DNA of 64,000 nucleotides from Nitratireductor aquimarinus (GCF_017255295.1 NZ_JAFKDE010000002.1:558001-622000); one strand, 5' to 3'; counted from the stretch's first letter, positions 43,906 through 54,085 are shown. The notes: generated by a model from the sequence alone, not told the origin. Made by a program: numbers and translations.

Positions 43906-43946
43906 ACTGGCTGCCTGGTTCGCGTTATCTACGGGGAGAATGCCGA

Positions 43947-44426
43947 TTGTCGGGGGCAAAGCAAGCGCCAGTTCGGGGCAAGGCCTTGGCTCTGCGTGTT
44001 CTGCAGCGCTGTGTCGCGCCTGCAGCGGTGATTCTTCTGGCCGGGTGCAGTGTCTCGGCGCTTGATCCTGGAGCGCCGGATGTGGACCGTTCGGTTGTGA
44101 CGGGTTCCATTGCGCCGGTGCCGATGCCGGAAAACTTCATGTCTCAGTCCGTGAAGCCTGCACCGCTGCCGACAGGGACGCACGCCATGCTGCACGCCAT
44201 GGTCGGCGGCATGGGCGACAGTCTCGACGGCGCGCCGCCTCTTTCCTGGGACGATCCGGAAAATGATGTGCGCGGCGTTGTCACCGCCATTTTCGATGAC
44301 GAGACCGGCACCTGCCGCCGCTTCGTGACCTCGCGTGAAAGTTTCGATGGCGTCGGACTTTATCGCGGTACGGTCTGTCCAACGCCCGAGTTCGGATGGC
44401 AGATACAGGCGTTCGAAGCGGTTTAG
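43947..44426 (+). CDS. Lipoprotein, possible surface antigen-like
   Basis: 159-residue protein with a basic, hydrophobic N-terminus ending in the lipobox LLAGC (Cys near 34), then a Pro-rich stretch ([12 protein letters not shown]) and a C-terminal domain with [28 protein letters not shown], whose two Cys could form a disulfide. The C-terminal block resembles RT0821/Lpp0805-type surface proteins. TTG 43947 is the likely start, behind GGGGAGAA. It diverges from pdxH by 41 bp. Confidence 0.75.
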   Translation: MSGAKQAPVRGKALALRVLQRCVAPAAVILLAGCSVSALDPGAPDVDRSVVTGSIAPVPMPENFMSQSVKPAPLPTGTHAMLHAMVGGMGDSLDGAPPLSWDDPENDVRGVVTAIFDDETGTCRRFVTSRESFDGVGLYRGTVCPTPEFGWQIQAFEAV

Positions 44427-44545
44427 CGGCTGTTTCGGGCGCGGGGTCTGGAATTTCTTCCTAGCCAGACGCATATAGTGAACAACACCCCGAATTCACG
44501 AACGTTTTGCCGTATAATGCGGAACGATCAGGAATAGAGCTGCAC

Positions 44546-45505
44546 ATGCGCAATCCATATGACGTGTTGGGCGTGGCCAAGAACGCCTCGTCCAAGGAGA
44601 TAAAATCGGCTTACCGTAAGCTGGCGAAGAAGTATCATCCGGACCAGAAGCCGGACGATCCGAAGGCCAAGGAGCGCTTCGCAGAAATCGGGCAGGCCTA
44701 TGAAATTCTGGGCGACGAGAAACAGCGCGGCGCTTTCGACCGCGGTGAGATCGATGCCGAAGGCAAACCGCGTTTCACCGGTTTTGAAGGCGGGGGCGCG
44801 GGCGGTGATCCGTTTGGCGGTTTCCGGCGGTCGGGCCGGGGCGGGCCGGGCGGCCCGGGTGCGCAGCATTTCGAATTCAGAAGCGGCGGTCCCGATGGGG
44901 CCGGTTTCAGCGGCGCGGACATTTTCAGCCAGATCTTCGGTGACGCTTTTTCGCAGCAGGGCGGTCCTGCCGGTCAGGGACGGCGCGCTGGCGCTGGACA
45001 CAAGCGCCCGAGCGGCATGGGCGATCTGAACGCGACGCTGGATGTCGATATCGAGGACGTTGCAAAGGCTTCCAAGGTCACGGCCATCTTCCCGGGCGGG
45101 CGGCGCATCGCGGTCAAGCTCCCGCGCCACGTGGAAGACGGCCAGACCATCCGCCTCAAGGGGCAGGGCGAGGAGACGCCATTTGGCGAGCGCGGCGATG
45201 CGCTGGTCAAGCTGCGCTTCCGCAAGCACCCGCGCTACCGCGTTGAGGGCCGGGACCTGCATGTGGATCTGCCGGTGAGCCTGCGTGATGCGGTTCTGGG
45301 CGCGAAAGTGCCCGTTGAAACGCCGACGGGACGGCTTGCGCTGACCATTCCGGCCTGGACAAGTTCTGACCGCACCATGCGTCTGAAAGGGCGCGGCCTG
45401 CCGCTGAAGACCGATGGAAACGGCGACCTTTACGCTCATATCCAGATCATGCTGCCGGAAGGCGGAGATCCGGCGCTTGAGGCATTGTTCCGCCAATCGG
45501 CTTGA
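44546..45505 (+). CDS. DnaJ-class co-chaperone (CbpA type)
   Basis: 319-residue J-domain protein. The J domain spans about 1-68, with HPD at 31-33 (KKYHPDQKP) to stimulate DnaK. A Gly/Phe-rich region at about 80-150 follows, then two beta-barrel substrate-binding domains (from about 160), with no zinc-finger CxxCxGxG repeats; this is the DnaJ class B/CbpA layout. ATG 44546 follows AGGAA. A TATAAT sequence at 44513-44518 is a possible -10, though no good -35 pairs with it. Confidence 0.92.
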   Translation: MRNPYDVLGVAKNASSKEIKSAYRKLAKKYHPDQKPDDPKAKERFAEIGQAYEILGDEKQRGAFDRGEIDAEGKPRFTGFEGGGAGGDPFGGFRRSGRGGPGGPGAQHFEFRSGGPDGAGFSGADIFSQIFGDAFSQQGGPAGQGRRAGAGHKRPSGMGDLNATLDVDIEDVAKASKVTAIFPGGRRIAVKLPRHVEDGQTIRLKGQGEETPFGERGDALVKLRFRKHPRYRVEGRDLHVDLPVSLRDAVLGAKVPVETPTGRLALTIPAWTSSDRTMRLKGRGLPLKTDGNGDLYAHIQIMLPEGGDPALEALFRQSA

Positions 45506-45660
45506 TGCCTTCGCCGGGCTGTGCGATAGGGCTGCCGGCTTATTTATATTGCGCGGTCGGGAATCGCCCGGTCGTGCTATGCAGGTAGTTGGAGTGATGA
45601 AGCGCCGCGCCTTCTGGTGAAAGCATGACGCTTCGGCAATTGAATTCGGAGAACCATTCC

Positions 45661-46479
45661 ATGACAAGTGGCAATGGCCTGATGGCCGGAAAGCGCGGGC
45701 TCATTCTGGGTGTCGCCAACAACCGCTCGATCGCCTGGGGTATCGCCAAGGCGTGCGCCAATGCCGGCGCAGAGCTTGCTTTGACCTATCAGGGCGACGC
45801 CCTGAAGAAGCGCGTCGAGCCGCTGGCTGAAGAGCTGGGCGCGATCGTCGCCGGTCACTGCGACGTGACCGACATGGACAGCGTCGATGCGGTGTTCGAG
45901 AAGCTTGAGAAGGAGTGGGGCAAGCTGGACTTCCTGGTCCATGCCGTCGCTTTCTCCGACAAGGACGAGCTGACCGGCCGTTATGTCGATACGAGCCGCG
46001 ACAACTTCCTGCGCAGCATGGACATCTCGGTCTATTCGCTCACCGCGCTTGCCAAGCGCGCCGAGCCGCTGATGACCGATGGTGGCTCCATCCTGACGCT
46101 CACCTATTACGGCGCCGAGAAGGTGATGCCGCACTACAATGTCATGGGCGTCGCCAAGGCCGCGCTTGAGGCGAGCGTGCGTTATATGGCGGTCGATCTG
46201 GGCGGCAGCAACATTCGTGTCAACGCCATTTCGGCTGGCCCGATCAAGACGCTGGCGGCTTCGGGCATCGGCGATTTCCGCTACATTCTGCGCTGGAACG
46301 AGTACAACTCGCCGCTCAAGCGCGTTGTCACCACCGATGAGGTGGGCGATTCCGCTCTCTACATGCTGTCGCATCTCTCGCGCGGCGTGACGGGCGAAGT
46401 GCTGCATGTCGATTCCGGCTATCACGTGGTCGGCATGAAGGCCGTGGACGCTCCCGATATTTCTGTCGTGACGGAGTAG
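45661..46479 (+). CDS. fabI: Enoyl-ACP reductase (NADH) FabI
   Basis: 272-residue short-chain dehydrogenase-type reductase that completes each fatty acid elongation round. GVANNRSIAWGIA at about 17-29 is the NADH loop; Tyr149, Tyr159 and Lys166 match the catalytic Tyr-x6-Lys arrangement (YNVMGVAK). The tail SAGPIKTLAASGI is the substrate loop. ATG 45661 is chosen from GGAGAA upstream; the open frame begins 12 codons earlier. A palindromic element follows. Confidence 0.95.
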   Translation: MTSGNGLMAGKRGLILGVANNRSIAWGIAKACANAGAELALTYQGDALKKRVEPLAEELGAIVAGHCDVTDMDSVDAVFEKLEKEWGKLDFLVHAVAFSDKDELTGRYVDTSRDNFLRSMDISVYSLTALAKRAEPLMTDGGSILTLTYYGAEKVMPHYNVMGVAKAALEASVRYMAVDLGGSNIRVNAISAGPIKTLAASGIGDFRYILRWNEYNSPLKRVVTTDEVGDSALYMLSHLSRGVTGEVLHVDSGYHVVGMKAVDAPDISVVTE

Positions 46480-46527
46480 ATCGGCCTGCGTTCATTCGAA
46501 CGCGCAAAGGACGATCCTAACCAGTGA

Positions 46528-46580
46528 TGGAGCATCGGAATACCCGAAAGCCGGTTCCTGCTTTTCGGTCCGATGCTCCA
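46528..46580. repeat. Dispersed palindromic element, copy C
   Basis: A 53-bp element with perfect 11-bp ends TGGAGCATCGG/CCGATGCTCCA and inner CCGAAAG/CTTTTCGG arms. It is related to copies A and B, lies between fabI and the phosphatase gene, and could also act as an RNA hairpin ending the fabI message. Confidence 0.68.
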
Positions 46581-46596
46581 AGTCAGAAGGCCCGCA

Positions 46597-47187
46597 GTGC
46601 TTCCCACCCTCTATATCATCAGACACGGCCAGACGGCCTGGAACGCCGAAGAGCGTCTTCAGGGGCAGGCCGATACTGATATCAATGCGGTTGGTCAGGT
46701 TCAGGCCGACCGTAATGGCATTCGCCTTGCCGATCTTCTCGATCACAATGCGGATGGCTTTGATTTTGTCGCAAGCCCGTTACGACGTACGCGCGAGACG
46801 ATGGAGCGTGTGCGCGCAGGCCTTGGCCTGCCGCGCGAGGCATACCGCACCGATCCCCGGCTGATGGAACTGAATTTCGGCGACTGGCAGGGCTTTACCT
46901 ATGCCGAGCTGGAAGCGGAAAATCCCGGCTGCACGGCAGCCCGTTCGAACGACAAATGGGGATTTGTCCCGCCCGGCGACAATGCAGAGAGCTATGAAAA
47001 GCTGGCTGAGCGCATCAAGCCGTGGCTCGGAGAGGTCACAGGGCCGACCGTCTGTGTCACCCATGGCGGCGTGATCCGCTCGCTTCTTTACCTGCTGGGC
47101 CATGCGTCCAGCGATGAAGCGGCTGCGCTCACCATACCGCAGGATCGCATCCTGCGGTTTGAGAGTGGTTCGGCAGACTGGCTGTAA
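46597..47187 (+). CDS. Histidine phosphatase family protein
   Basis: 196-residue phosphoglycerate-mutase-like phosphatase. The phosphohistidine motif is LYIIRHGQTAWNAEERLQG near 5-23 (RHG), with the second catalytic region TVCVTHGGVIRSLL. The substrate is not specified by sequence; it is related to GpmB/CobC-type enzymes. GTG 46597 is preferred, with AGAAGG upstream, because the alternative ATG 46573 lies inside the palindromic repeat. Confidence 0.9.
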   Translation: MLPTLYIIRHGQTAWNAEERLQGQADTDINAVGQVQADRNGIRLADLLDHNADGFDFVASPLRRTRETMERVRAGLGLPREAYRTDPRLMELNFGDWQGFTYAELEAENPGCTAARSNDKWGFVPPGDNAESYEKLAERIKPWLGEVTGPTVCVTHGGVIRSLLYLLGHASSDEAAALTIPQDRILRFESGSADWL

Positions 47188-47190
47188 GGC

Positions 47191-47439
47191 TCACTCGGGC
47201 AGAAGCATGTCCGTGATCTGCTTCACGCCATTGTCGACTTCCCGATAGGCGAGAACCACTTCCATGCCGGGCTGAATGGCGGAAACGTCCATCTCGCTCG
47301 GCAGCTTGTAGGTCTGGCCATTTTCAAGCGTGATGGTGAGATTGTCCGGGTCCACATTGCGAACCTTGCCCTCGGCGTCGAGGGCAAAGGCGGATGAGGC
47401 AAGCATTAATAATCCCACTGCCGCGGCGAAAATGCGCAT
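47191..47439 (-). CDS. DUF1344 domain exported protein
   Basis: 82-residue protein with a signal peptide (MRIFAAAVGLLMLASSAFA) and a compact beta-rich domain, LDAEGKVRNVDPDNLTITLENGQTYKLP followed by GMEVVLAYREVDNGVKQI. This matches DUF1344, small periplasmic proteins known from rhizobia with no established role. It is convergent with the phosphatase gene. A TTGACA at plus 47516-47521 on the minus strand is a possible -35. Confidence 0.88.
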   Translation of the reverse strand: MRIFAAAVGLLMLASSAFALDAEGKVRNVDPDNLTITLENGQTYKLPSEMDVSAIQPGMEVVLAYREVDNGVKQITDMLLPE

Positions 47440-47545
47440 TCCACACCTCTCGGATTTCTATGTGGCGCCCGTATCCGGGGCGCGAATCCCTTCAATTTTG
47501 TAAACCACCTAATTGTGTCAAAACTTTCGCATTAGGCAATCCGGT

Positions 47546-47574
47546 TTGACCGCACCCGCAAAGGCCAATAGAAG
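47546..47574 (+). promoter_or_regulatory. Possible aroC promoter
   Basis: TTGACC (47546-47551), 17 bp, and TAGAAG (47569-47574) sit 67 bp upstream of aroC. The -35 is good and the -10 is weak. Confidence 0.35.
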
Positions 47575-47640
47575 CGAAACGACCGGCTCTCGGGGACGCG
47601 CTCGATGGTCGGGCTGTCTGTTTTCTGGAAGCCTGCATTC

Positions 47641-48741
47641 ATGTCTCACAACACATTCGGTCATCTGTTTCGTGTCACCACCTGGGGCGAGAGCCATGGC
47701 CCGGCCATAGGCTGCGTGGTCGATGGCTGCCCGCCCGGCATTCGTTTCACGCTGGCCGAGATCCAGGCCGAGCTCGACAAGCGGCGTCCGGGGCAGTCGC
47801 GTTTCGTCACCCAGCGCCGCGAGCCGGATCAGGTGAAAATCCTGTCGGGCGTGCTGCCGGATGAGGACGGCGAAACGCTGATCACCACCGGCACTCCGGT
47901 CTCCATGCTGATCGAGAATGTTGACCAGCGCTCCAAGGATTATGGCGAGATCGCCAGGCGCTTCCGGCCGGGGCATGCGGACTACACCTACGAGACGAAA
48001 TACGGTCTGCGCGACTATCGCGGCGGTGGCCGTTCTTCGGCGCGCGAGACGGCGACGCGGGTTGCCGCAGGCGCGCTCGCCCGCAAGGTCGTGCCGGGCA
48101 TGAATGTGCGCGCAGCGCTTGTCGCCATGGGGGAGAAGGAAATCGACCGGGCCAACTGGGACTGGGATTTCATCGGCAATGCGGACAATCCCTTCTTCAC
48201 TCCGGACCCGAACTCTGTTCCGGTGTTCACCGAATATCTCGACGGCATCCGCAAGGCGGGTTCGTCGGTGGGCGCGGTGATCGAGGTTGTGGCGGAAGAC
48301 GTGCCTGCCGGTCTCGGCGCGCCGATCTACGCCAAGCTCGATCAGGATATCTGCGCCAATCTGATGTCGATCAACGCCGTGAAGGGCGTGGAGATCGGCA
48401 ATGGTTTCGAGGCGGCGCGGATCACCGGCGAGGAAAACGCCGACGAGATGCGCATGGGCAATGACGGAACCCCGCGCTTTCTGAGCAACAATGCCGGCGG
48501 CATTCTGGGCGGCATCTCCACCGGTGAGCCCATCGTGGCGCGCTTCGCCGTCAAGCCGACCTCGTCGATCCTGACGCCGCGCCAGAGCATCGACAGGGAC
48601 GGCAATGAGGTCGATGTTCTGACCAAGGGCCGGCACGATCCCTGTGTGGGCATCCGCGCGGTGCCGATTGCCGAGGCAATGGTGGCCTGCGCAATCGCCG
48701 ATCATTATCTGCGGCACCGTGGCCAGACCGGTCGCATCTGA
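47641..48741 (+). CDS. aroC: Chorismate synthase
   Basis: 366-residue FMN-dependent enzyme for the last step of the shikimate pathway. It shows [33 protein letters not shown] in the N-terminal region (signature 1), [14 protein letters not shown] with RSSARET (signature 2) and [22 protein letters not shown] 47641 gives the conserved start; the frame extends 12 codons upstream. It lies 11 bp before ribB. Confidence 0.96.
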   Translation: MSHNTFGHLFRVTTWGESHGPAIGCVVDGCPPGIRFTLAEIQAELDKRRPGQSRFVTQRREPDQVKILSGVLPDEDGETLITTGTPVSMLIENVDQRSKDYGEIARRFRPGHADYTYETKYGLRDYRGGGRSSARETATRVAAGALARKVVPGMNVRAALVAMGEKEIDRANWDWDFIGNADNPFFTPDPNSVPVFTEYLDGIRKAGSSVGAVIEVVAEDVPAGLGAPIYAKLDQDICANLMSINAVKGVEIGNGFEAARITGEENADEMRMGNDGTPRFLSNNAGGILGGISTGEPIVARFAVKPTSSILTPRQSIDRDGNEVDVLTKGRHDPCVGIRAVPIAEAMVACAIADHYLRHRGQTGRI

Positions 48742-48752
48742 GGAGTTTTCCC

Positions 48753-49856
48753 ATGCCCTATGACCAGAAGAAGGTCGTTGAAGCCCTGCGCGCCTTTGAA
48801 AAGGGCGAGATCGTTGTCGTCATGGATGATGACGGGCGCGAGAACGAGGGCGACCTGATTGTCGCCGCCGTGCACTGCACGCCCGAGAACATGGCCTTCA
48901 TCGTGCGCCATACCTCCGGCATTGTCTGCGCACCCATGCCGCAGGGCGAAGCGCGGCGGCTGAACCTGACGCCGATGGTGGCCGAGAACGATGCGCCGCA
49001 TTCCACGGCCTTTACCGTCAGCGTCGATTTCAAACATGGCACGACCACCGGCATTTCGGCTGATGACCGCACGCTGACCGTGCGCAATCTGGCGAACCCC
49101 AATGTCGGCCCCGGCGACTTTGTGCGACCGGGACACATTTTCCCGCTGGTGGCGCGCGAGGGCGGGGTGCTGATGCGCTCGGGCCATACGGAAGCGGCTG
49201 TCGATCTGTGCAAGCTCGCCGGCCTGCCGCCGGTTGGCGTGATCTGCGAACTGGTCAATGATGACGGCACGGTGATGCGTGGACCGCAAGTCTCTGCCTT
49301 TGCCGAGAAGAATGGTCTCAAGCAGGTGTCGGTCGCCGATCTCATCGCCTATCGCCAGCGTCAGGAAACGCTGGTGGAGCGGGTGGCGAGTTTTGACATC
49401 GACACGCCGAGCGGCCCTGCAAAGGCTCATGCCTACACGCTTCCCTGGGAAGCCATGCAGCATCTGGCCATCGTCTTCGGCGACATTCGCGACGGCGTCG
49501 ACATTCCCGTGCGTCTTCACACCGAGGACGTGGTGACGGACGTGTTCGGCACGGAAGAGCGCCTGCGCGAGGCCATGGAGCGCATGAACGGCCTTGGTCG
49601 TGGCGTTCTGGTCTATCTGCGCGAGGGGTCGGTGGGCGTTGCCCATCAGAACCGCCGCCGTCCGGCCGGCAACGAAGATCGCGAGGATCATGACGAAGCC
49701 CTGCGGCGCGAGAGCGAGTGGCGCGAGATCGGCCTTGGCGCGCAGATCCTGAAGGATCTGGGCATTTCCTCGATCAAGCTGATGGCCTCCCGCGAGCGCC
49801 ATTATGTGGGGCTTGAAGGTTTCGGTATCGAGATCGCTTCGACCGACATCATGTAA
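48753..49856 (+). CDS. ribB: 3,4-dihydroxy-2-butanone-4-phosphate synthase with degenerate RibA-like domain
   Basis: 367-residue protein. The N-terminal RibB domain (about 1-205) is intact: VVMDDDGRENEGDLI holds the metal-binding Glu, and RSGHTEAAVDLC and VNDDGTMMR-like VNDDGTVMRG follow. It makes the four-carbon unit of riboflavin. The C-terminal part (about 210-367) aligns with GTP cyclohydrolase II by its framework (LAIVFGDI, GRGVLVYLREGSVG), but where RibA has three zinc Cys this protein reads HTEDVVTDVFGTEERL with none. It is thus a RibBX-type hybrid with no expected GTP cyclohydrolase activity. Confidence 0.9.
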   Translation: MPYDQKKVVEALRAFEKGEIVVVMDDDGRENEGDLIVAAVHCTPENMAFIVRHTSGIVCAPMPQGEARRLNLTPMVAENDAPHSTAFTVSVDFKHGTTTGISADDRTLTVRNLANPNVGPGDFVRPGHIFPLVAREGGVLMRSGHTEAAVDLCKLAGLPPVGVICELVNDDGTVMRGPQVSAFAEKNGLKQVSVADLIAYRQRQETLVERVASFDIDTPSGPAKAHAYTLPWEAMQHLAIVFGDIRDGVDIPVRLHTEDVVTDVFGTEERLREAMERMNGLGRGVLVYLREGSVGVAHQNRRRPAGNEDREDHDEALRRESEWREIGLGAQILKDLGISSIKLMASRERHYVGLEGFGIEIASTDIM

Positions 49857-49997
49857 GAAAAACAGCCCCAGGGGCTGTGGCAGCGGGCATGAAGGCATCC
49901 ATCCGGCCCAAAAGGCCGGGTGAAAGCCTGTTGACATGCGACCACTGCGCGAAATCCTGTCATGGCCAAGTTATGCTTTGGCAATTACAGTTATGAC

Positions 49998-50924
49998 ATG
50001 AACACCCGTTTCTACACGCATTCGATCTGCCGTGAGCACATCACACCACCCGGCCACCCGGAGCGGGCGGACCGATTACGGGTGATCGTGGATCGGCTCG
50101 ACGACGAGCCCTTCACCTATCTGGAGCGGCTGGAAGCGCCGCTCGCCGATGAAGAGACCGTGCTCTACGCACATCCGCAGGAGCATCTCGACAAGGTGAA
50201 GGCGAATATTCCCGAAGAGGGGATGGCGCGCATCGATGAAGACACGATCATCAGTCCGAAGAGCTTTGAAGCGGCGCTGACCGCCATCGGCGGCGCGCTG
50301 GCCGGTGTGGACGACGTGTTTTCCGGCGATACCGGCAATGTGTTCGTGGCAGGTCGTCCGCCCGGCCACCATGCCGAGAAGAACCGCGCCATGGGGTTCT
50401 GCCTGTTCAACAATGCGGCCATCGCCGCGCGCCATGCCCAGAAGAAGCACGGCGCGGAGCGTGTCGCCATCGTTGACTGGGACGTGCATCACGGAAACGG
50501 CACGCAGGAGATTTTCTGGGACGATCCGAGCGTTCTTTACTGCTCCACGCACCAGATGCCGCTTTTCCCGGGAACGGGTGCGGCCCATGAAACGGGGGCG
50601 GGCAACATCTTCAACGCGCCGCTTGCCGCCGGCTCCGGCTCGGAGATTTTTCGCGAGGCGTTCGACAAGGTCATTCTGCCGGCGCTCGACCGGTTTTCGC
50701 CCGATCTGATCATCATTTCGGCAGGCTTTGACGCGCACCGCCGCGACCCGCTTGCGGAGATCAATCTGGAGGCTGAGGATTTCGACTGGGCGACGGGCGT
50801 TCTGATGGAGCGGGCCGATCGTTTGTCACAGGGTCGCCTTGTCAGCCTGCTTGAAGGTGGGTACGACCTGCAGGGACTTTCCGTGTCGGTCGCTGCGCAT
50901 GTCGGCCGCTTGTTAAAGGGGTGA
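49998..50924 (+). CDS. Histone deacetylase-like family hydrolase
   Basis: 308-residue arginase/deacetylase-fold protein (class II HDAC and acetoin-utilisation relatives). The zinc and catalytic residues are GRPPGHHAEKNRAMGFC (His-His pair), DWDVHHGNGTQEIF (Asp/His ligands) and SAGFDAHRRDPLAE (Asp ligand). Bacterial members deacetylate polyamines or protein lysines. ATG 49998 gives the family start MNTRFYTHSICREH; ATG 49962 would add 12 residues. xseB follows after 3 bp, so the two are co-transcribed. Confidence 0.9.
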   Translation: MNTRFYTHSICREHITPPGHPERADRLRVIVDRLDDEPFTYLERLEAPLADEETVLYAHPQEHLDKVKANIPEEGMARIDEDTIISPKSFEAALTAIGGALAGVDDVFSGDTGNVFVAGRPPGHHAEKNRAMGFCLFNNAAIAARHAQKKHGAERVAIVDWDVHHGNGTQEIFWDDPSVLYCSTHQMPLFPGTGAAHETGAGNIFNAPLAAGSGSEIFREAFDKVILPALDRFSPDLIIISAGFDAHRRDPLAEINLEAEDFDWATGVLMERADRLSQGRLVSLLEGGYDLQGLSVSVAAHVGRLLKG

Positions 50925-50927
50925 GAG

Positions 50928-51179
50928 ATGGCCGAAGAAGCCAACAGCGACATCAAGGGCATGAGCTTCGAGCAGGCGCTCGAGGCGCTGGAGAAGATCG
51001 TTGAGGATCTCGAGCGCGGCGACGTGCCGCTCGACCAGTCGATCAGGATCTATGAGCGCGGCGAGGCGCTGAAGAAGCACTGCGACCAGCTGCTCAAGGC
51101 GGCCGAGGACAAGGTGGAGAAGATCCGCCTCTCACGCGAAGGGCAGGCAGCCGGCAGCGAGCCACTCGACGAAAGCTGA
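50928..51179 (+). CDS. xseB: Exodeoxyribonuclease VII small subunit
   Basis: 83-residue helical subunit that binds XseA to form the single-strand-specific exonuclease VII. It shows the conserved [24 protein letters not shown] segment in two helices (about 12-35) and [23 protein letters not shown] precedes the start. XseA is not in this window. The grouping HDAC-like gene, xseB, dxs and tlyA is a frequent order in rhizobia. Confidence 0.95.
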   Translation: MAEEANSDIKGMSFEQALEALEKIVEDLERGDVPLDQSIRIYERGEALKKHCDQLLKAAEDKVEKIRLSREGQAAGSEPLDES

Positions 51180-51202
51180 GTCCGGAAAATCCAAAATATC
51201 GG

Positions 51203-51239
51203 CAACCTCTGTACATTTGTTTGTGCGGAGGTTGTTTTG
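51203..51239 (+). terminator. Possible terminator after xseB
   Basis: CAACCTC (51203-51209) pairs with GAGGTTG (51228-51234), with partial pairing inside an 18-nt loop, followed by TTTTGT. It separates xseB from dxs, so dxs likely has its own promoter in the AT-rich 51240-51330 stretch. Confidence 0.6.
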
Positions 51240-51331
51240 TATTTGCATCATGAAAAATTATGCTCCTTTGAAACTGTACTGTTTCATCGCATTGCGTTTA
51301 CTTTGGATAGCTGACGTCCTATGTCGAAGCG

Positions 51332-53272
51332 ATGCAAACAGCCGAGGTGACGCGCGTGAAATCGCCACCCGAGACTCCACTTCTCGATACGGTCGGCATT
51401 CCTGCCGATCTCAAACGCCTTTCCGAGGATGCGCTTCCTCAGCTTGCTGACGAGCTGCGCGCCGAACTGATCGACGTGGTCTCCAGGACCGGCGGGCACC
51501 TGGGCGCAGGGCTCGGCGTGGTCGAGCTGACCGTGGCGCTGCACTATGTGTTCGACACGCCGGATGACCGGTTGATCTGGGATGTGGGCCATCAGGCCTA
51601 TCCGCACAAGATCATCACCGGGCGGCGCGATCGCATCCGCACTCTGCGGCAGGAGGGCGGGCTCTACGGTTTCACCAAGCGCTCGGAGAGCGAATACGAT
51701 CCGTTCGGAACCGCGCATTCCTCCACCTCCATCTCCGCCGGTCTCGGCATGGCCGTTGCCCATGAGCTGGCTGGCGAAAAGCGCAATGTGATTGCGGTGA
51801 TCGGCGATGGTGCGATGTCGGCGGGCATGGCCTATGAGGCGATGAACAATGCCGGCGCTCTCGACGCCCGGCTGATCGTCATCCTCAACGACAACGACAT
51901 GTCGATTGCGCCGCCGCAGGGCGCGATGAGCGCCTATCTGGCGCGGCTTGCCTCGGGGCGGGCCTATCAGGGCGTGCGCGATTTCGGCAAGAAACTCACC
52001 TCCTATCTGGGCGAGGGCGTGGACCGGGCGATCACCCGCGCGGTGGAGCATGCGCGCGGCTATGTGACCGGCGGCACGCTGTTTGAGGAAATGGGGTTCT
52101 TCCACATCGGTCCCATCGACGGGCACAATCTCAAACACCTCATCCCGGTTCTGAAGAATGTGCGCGACAATGGCACGGGGCCGGTGCTCATCCATGTGGT
52201 GACGAAGAAGGGCAAGGGTTATCCGCCCGCAGAGGCCGCCGCCGACAAATATCATGGCGTCAACAAGTTCGACGTCATCACCGGCGCGCAGGCCAAGGCG
52301 CCGGCGAACGCGCCGAGCTACACCAAGGTTTTCGCCCAGTCGCTCATTCAGGAAGCGCGCGAGGACGACCGGATCGTCACCGTCACGGCGGCGATGCCGT
52401 CCGGCACCGGGCTCGACCTGTTCGAGCAGGAGTTTCCCGAACGCACTTTTGATGTGGGCATTGCCGAGCAGCATGCGGTGACCTTTGCCGCCGGGCTGGC
52501 GACGGAGGGGCTGCGCCCATTCGCGGCGATCTATTCGACCTTCCTCCAGCGCGCCTATGACCAGGTGGTGCATGATGTGGCGCTGCAAAACCTGCCGGTT
52601 CGCTTTGCCATCGACCGCGCCGGCTTTGTGGGGGCGGATGGCGCCACCCATTGCGGCGCGTTCGACATCACCTATCTGGCCAGCCTGCCGAATTTCGTCG
52701 TCATGGCGGCGGCGGACGAGGCGGAGTTGCGCCACATGGTGCGCACCGCCGTGGAACATGATCACGGGCCAATCGCCTTCCGCTATCCGCGTGGCAATGG
52801 CATTGGCGTCGAGATGCCGGAGCGCGGCGAGGTGCTGGAACTGGGCAAGGGGCGCATCATGCGCGAGGGCTCCAAGGTGGCGCTTCTCTCGCTGGGCGGC
52901 CGGCTTGAAGACTGCATGAAGGCGGCGGACGAGCTGGATGCGGCGGGTCTTTCCACGACCGTGGCCGACGCCCGCTTCGCCAAGCCGCTGGACACGGAGA
53001 TGATTCGCCGGCTGGCGCAGGAGCACGAGGTTCTCATCACCATCGAGGAAGGCTCCATCGGCGGTTTCGGTTCGCATGTGCTCAATTTCCTGGCGCATGA
53101 AGGTCTGCTCGAAAGCGGTGTGAAGGTGCGGCCCATGGCCATGCCAGACCGCTTTATCGGCCACGCCAAGCCGGAGCGTATGGTGGAGGATGCGGGCCTT
53201 GATGCCCCGGCCATCGTGCGCACCGTGTTTGCCGCTCTAGGCCAGCAGGCGGAGAGCGCAGCGCGCGCCTGA
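51332..53272 (+). CDS. dxs: 1-deoxy-D-xylulose-5-phosphate synthase
   Basis: 646-residue thiamine diphosphate enzyme, the first step of the MEP isoprenoid pathway. It shows [18 protein letters not shown] (with catalytic His), the TPP motif [18 protein letters not shown] ending in NDNDMSI, and [13 protein letters not shown] and [18 protein letters not shown] in the pyrimidine-binding domain. The start could also be GTG 51356. With ispE at 15 kb it feeds the polyprenyl and heme O branches in this window. Confidence 0.96.
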   Translation: MQTAEVTRVKSPPETPLLDTVGIPADLKRLSEDALPQLADELRAELIDVVSRTGGHLGAGLGVVELTVALHYVFDTPDDRLIWDVGHQAYPHKIITGRRDRIRTLRQEGGLYGFTKRSESEYDPFGTAHSSTSISAGLGMAVAHELAGEKRNVIAVIGDGAMSAGMAYEAMNNAGALDARLIVILNDNDMSIAPPQGAMSAYLARLASGRAYQGVRDFGKKLTSYLGEGVDRAITRAVEHARGYVTGGTLFEEMGFFHIGPIDGHNLKHLIPVLKNVRDNGTGPVLIHVVTKKGKGYPPAEAAADKYHGVNKFDVITGAQAKAPANAPSYTKVFAQSLIQEAREDDRIVTVTAAMPSGTGLDLFEQEFPERTFDVGIAEQHAVTFAAGLATEGLRPFAAIYSTFLQRAYDQVVHDVALQNLPVRFAIDRAGFVGADGATHCGAFDITYLASLPNFVVMAAADEAELRHMVRTAVEHDHGPIAFRYPRGNGIGVEMPERGEVLELGKGRIMREGSKVALLSLGGRLEDCMKAADELDAAGLSTTVADARFAKPLDTEMIRRLAQEHEVLITIEEGSIGGFGSHVLNFLAHEGLLESGVKVRPMAMPDRFIGHAKPERMVEDAGLDAPAIVRTVFAALGQQAESAARA

Positions 53273-53350
53273 AAACGGCGGGTTTTGGTTGGCAGGCGCG
53301 CCGCAGGCGGGTAAAGCACCCCAAATGCGCAATTCCAGCAGGACCCTCCG

Positions 53351-54085
53351 ATGAGGCTCGACCAGTTTCTCGTAGAGCGAGGATTTTTCGACAGCCGCGC
53401 CCGCGCGCGCGACGCGATCCTGCGCGGCACGGTGATGGTGGACGGGAAACCGGCGAAAAAGCCGGGCCAGACGGTCGCGCCAACTGTCGAGATCGGTGTC
53501 GATGATCCGGCAAGCGCCTATGTATCGCGCGCGGCGCTAAAACTCCTGCGCGGCCTCCAGGTCTTCGGTTTCGATCCGAAAGGGGCCGAGGCGCTCGATA
53601 TCGGCGCGTCGACCGGCGGTTTCACGCAGGTGCTTCTGGAGCGCGGCGCGGCCCATGTCACGGCCATCGATGTGGGCAGCGGGCAGATGGATGCCCGTAT
53701 CGAGAGCGATCCGCGTGTCACGTCGCGCGAGGGCGTGAATGCAAGGCATCTGACGGCGGAAGACCTGAATGGCCGCGCGCCGGATTTTCTGGTGTCGGAT
53801 GTGAGCTTCATTTCGCTGAAACTTGCCCTGCCGCCGGCACTCGCTCTGGCAGCGCCGGGCGCGTACGGTATCTTTCTGGTCAAGCCGCAGTTCGAGGCGG
53901 GGCGGGAAGCCATCGGCAAGGGCGGCCTGTTGCGCGATCCGGCGCGGGCCGATGAAATAGCTGCGGATCTGGAGAATTGGCTGGGGACGAACGCCGGCTG
54001 GCAGGCCGTGGGGCTTGCACCGTCGCCCATAGAGGGCGGAGACGGAAACCGTGAATTTCTTTTGGCCGGGCGCAGGAGCCGATGA
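53351..54085 (+). CDS. tlyA: TlyA family rRNA 2'-O-methyltransferase/hemolysin
   Basis: 244-residue protein with an N-terminal S4 RNA-binding domain (MRLDQFLVERGFFDSRARARDAI, about 1-60) and a C-terminal FtsJ-type methyltransferase domain. The SAM motif is ALDIGASTGGFTQVLL (about 81-96); SDVSFISL and the KPQFEAGREAIGKGG segment are also typical. Mycobacterial TlyA methylates ribose of 16S and 23S rRNA. It overlaps the next gene by 4 bp (ATGA). Confidence 0.93.
   Translation: MRLDQFLVERGFFDSRARARDAILRGTVMVDGKPAKKPGQTVAPTVEIGVDDPASAYVSRAALKLLRGLQVFGFDPKGAEALDIGASTGGFTQVLLERGAAHVTAIDVGSGQMDARIESDPRVTSREGVNARHLTAEDLNGRAPDFLVSDVSFISLKLALPPALALAAPGAYGIFLVKPQFEAGREAIGKGGLLRDPARADEIAADLENWLGTNAGWQAVGLAPSPIEGGDGNREFLLAGRRSR

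Noticed and set aside
49862-49878. Hairpin ACAGCCCC/GGGGCTGT after ribB as its terminator
   Set aside because: The T-run is on the minus strand only, so it would stop antisense rather than ribB transcription. No minus-strand gene is present to explain it.
51284-53164. 626-codon minus-strand open frame
   Set aside because: It is antisense to dxs; the translation has no recognisable domain, and dxs has all its motifs.
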